Origin: Granulosicoccus sp045106195
GTDB taxonomy: Bacteria; Pseudomonadota; Gammaproteobacteria; Granulosicoccales; Granulosicoccaceae
NCBI GenBank assembly: GCA_045106195.1
Contig: JBGCEH010000045.1
Location: 89,962 to 153,961 of the forward strand
Length of the DNA: 64,000 bases
Reading direction: 5' to 3'
Part shown: in pieces, positions 61,596-64,000 of the stretch
How the letters are laid out: each line of letters begins with the position of its first letter
How positions within the stretch are numbered: position 1 is the stretch's first letter
Made by a program: the position numbers and the translations under genes
Notes under the pieces: model-generated
Database searches by the model: none
Seen by the model: only the letters and a program-made list of their open reading frames with translations
What the model was told of the DNA's origin: nothing

Positions 61596-62903
61596 ATGAC
61601 GAACAGCGATTTACAGGATTCACAATCCGGATCAGGTAATTCTTCCCAATCGTCTGGCGGTGGCCAGCCACGAAATGAGTCGGGCGGGGAAGGTGGTGCC
61701 CGTCGAGGCGGCCAACGGCGGGGCCGCGGCCGTAATCAGTCAGGCGGTGCTCAGCGCACCGAGGGTGGTGGCAACAACAATAATCGAAACCGTGGTAGGC
61801 GTAAGGGTCGACAGCAAAACCGCGGACGTGGTGATGACGACAATATCGGTAACCGCATAGAAAAAGGTAATCGTGCGTTGCGACCTCCTCGCGAAATAAC
61901 GGAGGAAATGGATAATATTGGTAACCGTGCGCTTCCCGAAGTGTCCACGGCCATCGAATACGATGATGACAATTTTGGAAACCGCGACCATTTCAACGTA
62001 AATAACCGCTTTCCATCTGACAGCAACCTGATCGGTATGGAAGACCCCTATCAGGTCGGTAGTCTGGTTATGGGCGCTGGAGGTCGTGGCAACAATGGTA
62101 ATCGTGGCAAAGGTCGCGGTAATCAGCGCAATGCCGGGCAATCAGGTAATCGTGGTCAGGGGCGTAATGCGCAAGCAAGACAGCCGCGAAATGCAAACCC
62201 GAGTTCACGAAACAATCGTCAACAGAATGGTCAAGGCGGTTCTCAAAATCCCAACCAGTCACAGGGGCAAGGACAGGGCGAAGGAAATCGTCAGAATCGC
62301 AATAATCGCAATCAGAACCGCGGGCGCAATCAGAACCGCAACAACCGTAATCAGAATCGGGGCCAGAACCGTCAGGCTGAGGGTTCTGTCAACAACGAGC
62401 AACAGAACGTTCAGGTTCAATCCGGTGAGCAAACCGCCAACCAGGCGTCCGCTCCAGCGTCAGTCCCGTCAACGCCCGTTCAGGCTCAGTCGGCGCCGGT
62501 GGTCGATCGAAAGCCGCCTGTTGAAAAAGCGAACCCCGGATCCGGAACACATCCTCCAAAGGCTGAGGGATCTACAGCACAAGTGGCCAGCGCACCGAGC
62601 GAAGCACCTGTGCGCAAGCCACGTGCGCCACGTAAAACAAAAGCTGCAGAGCCGGCTGCAGATGTCTCTGCCAGCGCAGTAAAACCTGCCAAGGTAACCC
62701 GAGCGCGTAAAACCGCCCCTGTGGTTGACGATGCAGCAAAGGCTCCAGTAAAGAAGCCAAGGGCCACGGCTGCCAAGAAGGTTGCAAAAAAAGCGGCTTC
62801 CGCAGCGCCAGCGAAAGCCTCTGCGGCATCAGATGAAAAGCCCAAGGCAAAACGTGCGCCTCGAGTCGTAAAACCTAAACCACCTAAAGCAGATTCAGAA
62901 TAG
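61596..62903 (+). CDS. Unrecognised disordered R/G/N/Q-rich protein with histone H1-like tail
   Basis: A 435-residue, almost wholly low-complexity protein. Residues 1-80 are G/S/R/N-rich with RGG/RGR-type boxes (ARRGGQRRGRGRNQSGG). Residues 83-150 form an acidic spacer with three D-x-x-GNR motifs (DNIGNRIEKGNRAL, MDNIGNRALPE, DDNFGNRDHF). Residues 165-270 are N/Q/R repeats (NRNQNRGRNQNRNNRNQNRG). Residues 345-435 are K/A/P-rich, like histone H1 (KKPRATAAKKVAKKAAS). There is no signal peptide or folded domain. It probably binds RNA or DNA and may form condensates; this is inferred from composition only. Confidence 0.75.
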   Translation: MTNSDLQDSQSGSGNSSQSSGGGQPRNESGGEGGARRGGQRRGRGRNQSGGAQRTEGGGNNNNRNRGRRKGRQQNRGRGDDDNIGNRIEKGNRALRPPREITEEMDNIGNRALPEVSTAIEYDDDNFGNRDHFNVNNRFPSDSNLIGMEDPYQVGSLVMGAGGRGNNGNRGKGRGNQRNAGQSGNRGQGRNAQARQPRNANPSSRNNRQQNGQGGSQNPNQSQGQGQGEGNRQNRNNRNQNRGRNQNRNNRNQNRGQNRQAEGSVNNEQQNVQVQSGEQTANQASAPASVPSTPVQAQSAPVVDRKPPVEKANPGSGTHPPKAEGSTAQVASAPSEAPVRKPRAPRKTKAAEPAADVSASAVKPAKVTRARKTAPVVDDAAKAPVKKPRATAAKKVAKKAASAAPAKASAASDEKPKAKRAPRVVKPKPPKADSE

Positions 62904-62916
62904 CGCTTGATCTATT

Positions 62917-62943
62917 CTCGCCATATGCAGATCATATGGCGAG
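62917..62943. terminator. Perfect 11-bp hairpin between convergent genes
   Basis: CTCGCCATATG (62917-62927) and CATATGGCGAG (62933-62943) are perfect complements around CAGAT. It lies between the 3' ends of the disordered-protein gene (plus) and the ETF-QO gene (minus), so a shared bidirectional terminator is likely. Flanking T tracts are weak. Confidence 0.6.
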
Positions 62944-62971
62944 CTCTGCCAGCGTTTGCCCTACGCACGTT

Positions 62972-64000
62972 TTACATATTCGGGTAATTGGGTCCACCGC
63001 CGCCTTCTGGCACCACCCACGTTATATTCTGGCTGGGATCCTTGATGTCGCAGGTTTTGCAGTGAACACAGTTTTGCGCGTTGATGACATATTCCGCGTT
63101 TGGATCCCCTTCTTCCGCTGCATCGCCCTTGGCATCAACCCATTCATAAACTCCGACCGGGCAATAGCGCCGCGACAGGCCAGCAAATTCTTGAAACTCT
63201 GAGGATTTTTGCAAAGCGGGGTCGCGAAGTTGCAAATGTTTCGGCTGGTCTTCTTCGTGGTTGGTGTTGGACAAAAACACCGACGAAGAACGATCAAAGG
63301 TCAGCACACCATCGGGCTTGTCGTAATGAAGTGGCTTATGAAGGCTTTCCTTCTCCGTAGCCTGATAGTCAGCCTTCTTGTGGTGCATAGTGCCCAATGG
63401 CGACCACGAACCCAGAAGCGTGTTGACCCACATCTCGATGCCGCCAGCAATGGTTCCGCCCACTTGGCCGAGCTTGGTGACCAAGGGCTTCACATTGCGA
63501 ACCGGCTTCAGATCTTTGCCCACGTCGCTTGTGCGCCAAGCATTTTCGTAGGACACCAACTCATCATTGGCGCGACCACCCGCAAGGGCTTCTGCCACAT
63601 GCTCTGCTGCCAACATGCCAGTAAGCATGGCGTTGTGAGATCCCTTGATGCGCGGAACGTTCACGAAACCAGCCGAACAGCCAATCAATGCACCACCAGG
63701 AAAAGAGAGGCGTGGCACGGATTGCCAACCGCCCTGCGTGATAGCGCGCGCACCGTATGAAATGCGTTTTCCGCCCTCCAACAATTCCGCCATTACAGGA
63801 TGGGTTTTGAATTTCTGGAATTCAGCAAAGGGGTTCAGATAAGGGTTCTTGTATCCAAGCGCGACGACGTAGCCGACATAAACTTGATTGTCTTCAATAT
63901 GATAGACAAAGGAGCCGCCGTCTTGGTTGTTCTTCAAGGGCCCACCGAGGGAATGAATTAACGTGCCCTCTTTGTGCTTCGATGGGTCGATCTGCCAAAG
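62972..64000 (-). CDS. Electron transfer flavoprotein-ubiquinone oxidoreductase, C-terminal part (runs off the window)
   Basis: The C-terminal 342 residues of ETF-QO; the frame is open to the right edge, so the N-terminal FAD half is outside. Seen are SFVYHIEDNQVYVGYVVALGYKNPYLNPFAEFQKFK, GGALIGCSAGFVNVPRIKGSHNAMLTGM and the 4Fe-4S region with RYCPVGVYEW and NCVHCKTCDIKDP (four Cys). It passes electrons from ETF (etfBA in this window) to the quinone pool, closing the beta-oxidation electron route. No start codon is assigned because the gene is truncated by the window. Confidence 0.96.
   Translation of the reverse strand, partial: LWQIDPSKHKEGTLIHSLGGPLKNNQDGGSFVYHIEDNQVYVGYVVALGYKNPYLNPFAEFQKFKTHPVMAELLEGGKRISYGARAITQGGWQSVPRLSFPGGALIGCSAGFVNVPRIKGSHNAMLTGMLAAEHVAEALAGGRANDELVSYENAWRTSDVGKDLKPVRNVKPLVTKLGQVGGTIAGGIEMWVNTLLGSWSPLGTMHHKKADYQATEKESLHKPLHYDKPDGVLTFDRSSSVFLSNTNHEEDQPKHLQLRDPALQKSSEFQEFAGLSRRYCPVGVYEWVDAKGDAAEEGDPNAEYVINAQNCVHCKTCDIKDPSQNITWVVPEGGGGPNYPNM

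Noticed and set aside
62280..62380. Short repeated units (AATCGCAAT/AATCAGAACCGC) considered as CRISPR or a DNA satellite
   Set aside because: They are in-frame codons for N/Q/R repeats in a protein, with no spacers of constant length.
1..64000. tRNA, rRNA and phage or integrative-element genes
   Set aside because: No cloverleaf-like tRNA, rRNA segment, integrase or transposase was recognised; most gaps are too short to hide one, although a program scan would be more sensitive.

Overview
The window reads as a compact chromosomal segment of a marine-type gammaproteobacterium. Evidence is the FadB/FadI, EtfBA and ETF-QO set, a MoxR/Bat operon, CheD/CheR/CheW proteins, sigma-54 promoter architecture and many nutrient transporters, with moderate GC and short intergenic gaps. 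A Granulosicoccus- or Chromatiales-like host is possible, but that is an impression only. No tRNA, rRNA, CRISPR array, transposase or phage gene was seen.

Left part (1-23 kb). A cold-shock gene with a strong terminator is followed by a decayed acetate kinase remnant and a class I photolyase. Next come a DUF1223 thioredoxin-fold protein, an outer-membrane protein coupled to an Ig-like lipoprotein, and a MoxR - DUF58 - DUF4381 - BatA - BatB - BatC - BatD aerotolerance-type operon. A fatty-acid and electron-transfer block follows: FadB-like and FadI-like proteins, a SIMPL protein, a yeast-type cytosine deaminase, EtfB, EtfA, a phasin-like helical protein, a DmdC-like acyl-CoA dehydrogenase and an enoyl-CoA hydratase. 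ETF-QO, the electron acceptor for ETF, runs off the right edge.

Middle (23-41 kb). A minus-strand chemosensory operon encodes a soluble four-PAS chemoreceptor, CheR, CheD and a triple-CheW protein, with no CheA. Beside it is a complete minus-strand guanidine-assimilation operon: ABC transporter, two DUF1989 proteins (carboxyguanidine deiminase subunits), a guanidine/urea carboxylase and allophanate hydrolase. It is preceded by a clear guanidine-I (ykkC) riboswitch and, upstream of that, a near-consensus sigma-54 promoter. This suggests nitrogen control and ligand control in series, and is the best-supported biological system here.

Right part (41-64 kb). A polyamine-type ABC operon ends in a cysteine hydrolase translationally coupled to an unrecognised 258-residue protein. 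It is followed by a CurA-like reductase, a cupin and a crotonase. An Asp/Glu racemase-like protein and a PNPOx-like protein diverge from a DadA-like dehydrogenase and a TRAP transporter, suggesting D-amino-acid catabolism. Then come a PAS-GGDEF-EAL protein, a DUF2852-like protein, a tandem universal stress protein paired with a SulP transporter, and an unusual 435-residue disordered R/G/N/Q-rich protein with an H1-like tail behind a long, hairpin-containing leader.

The strongest discovery leads are the sigma-54/guanidine-I double-controlled operon, the disordered RNA/DNA-binding-like protein and its leader, the triple-CheW/four-PAS module, and the unknown protein coupled to the cysteine hydrolase.
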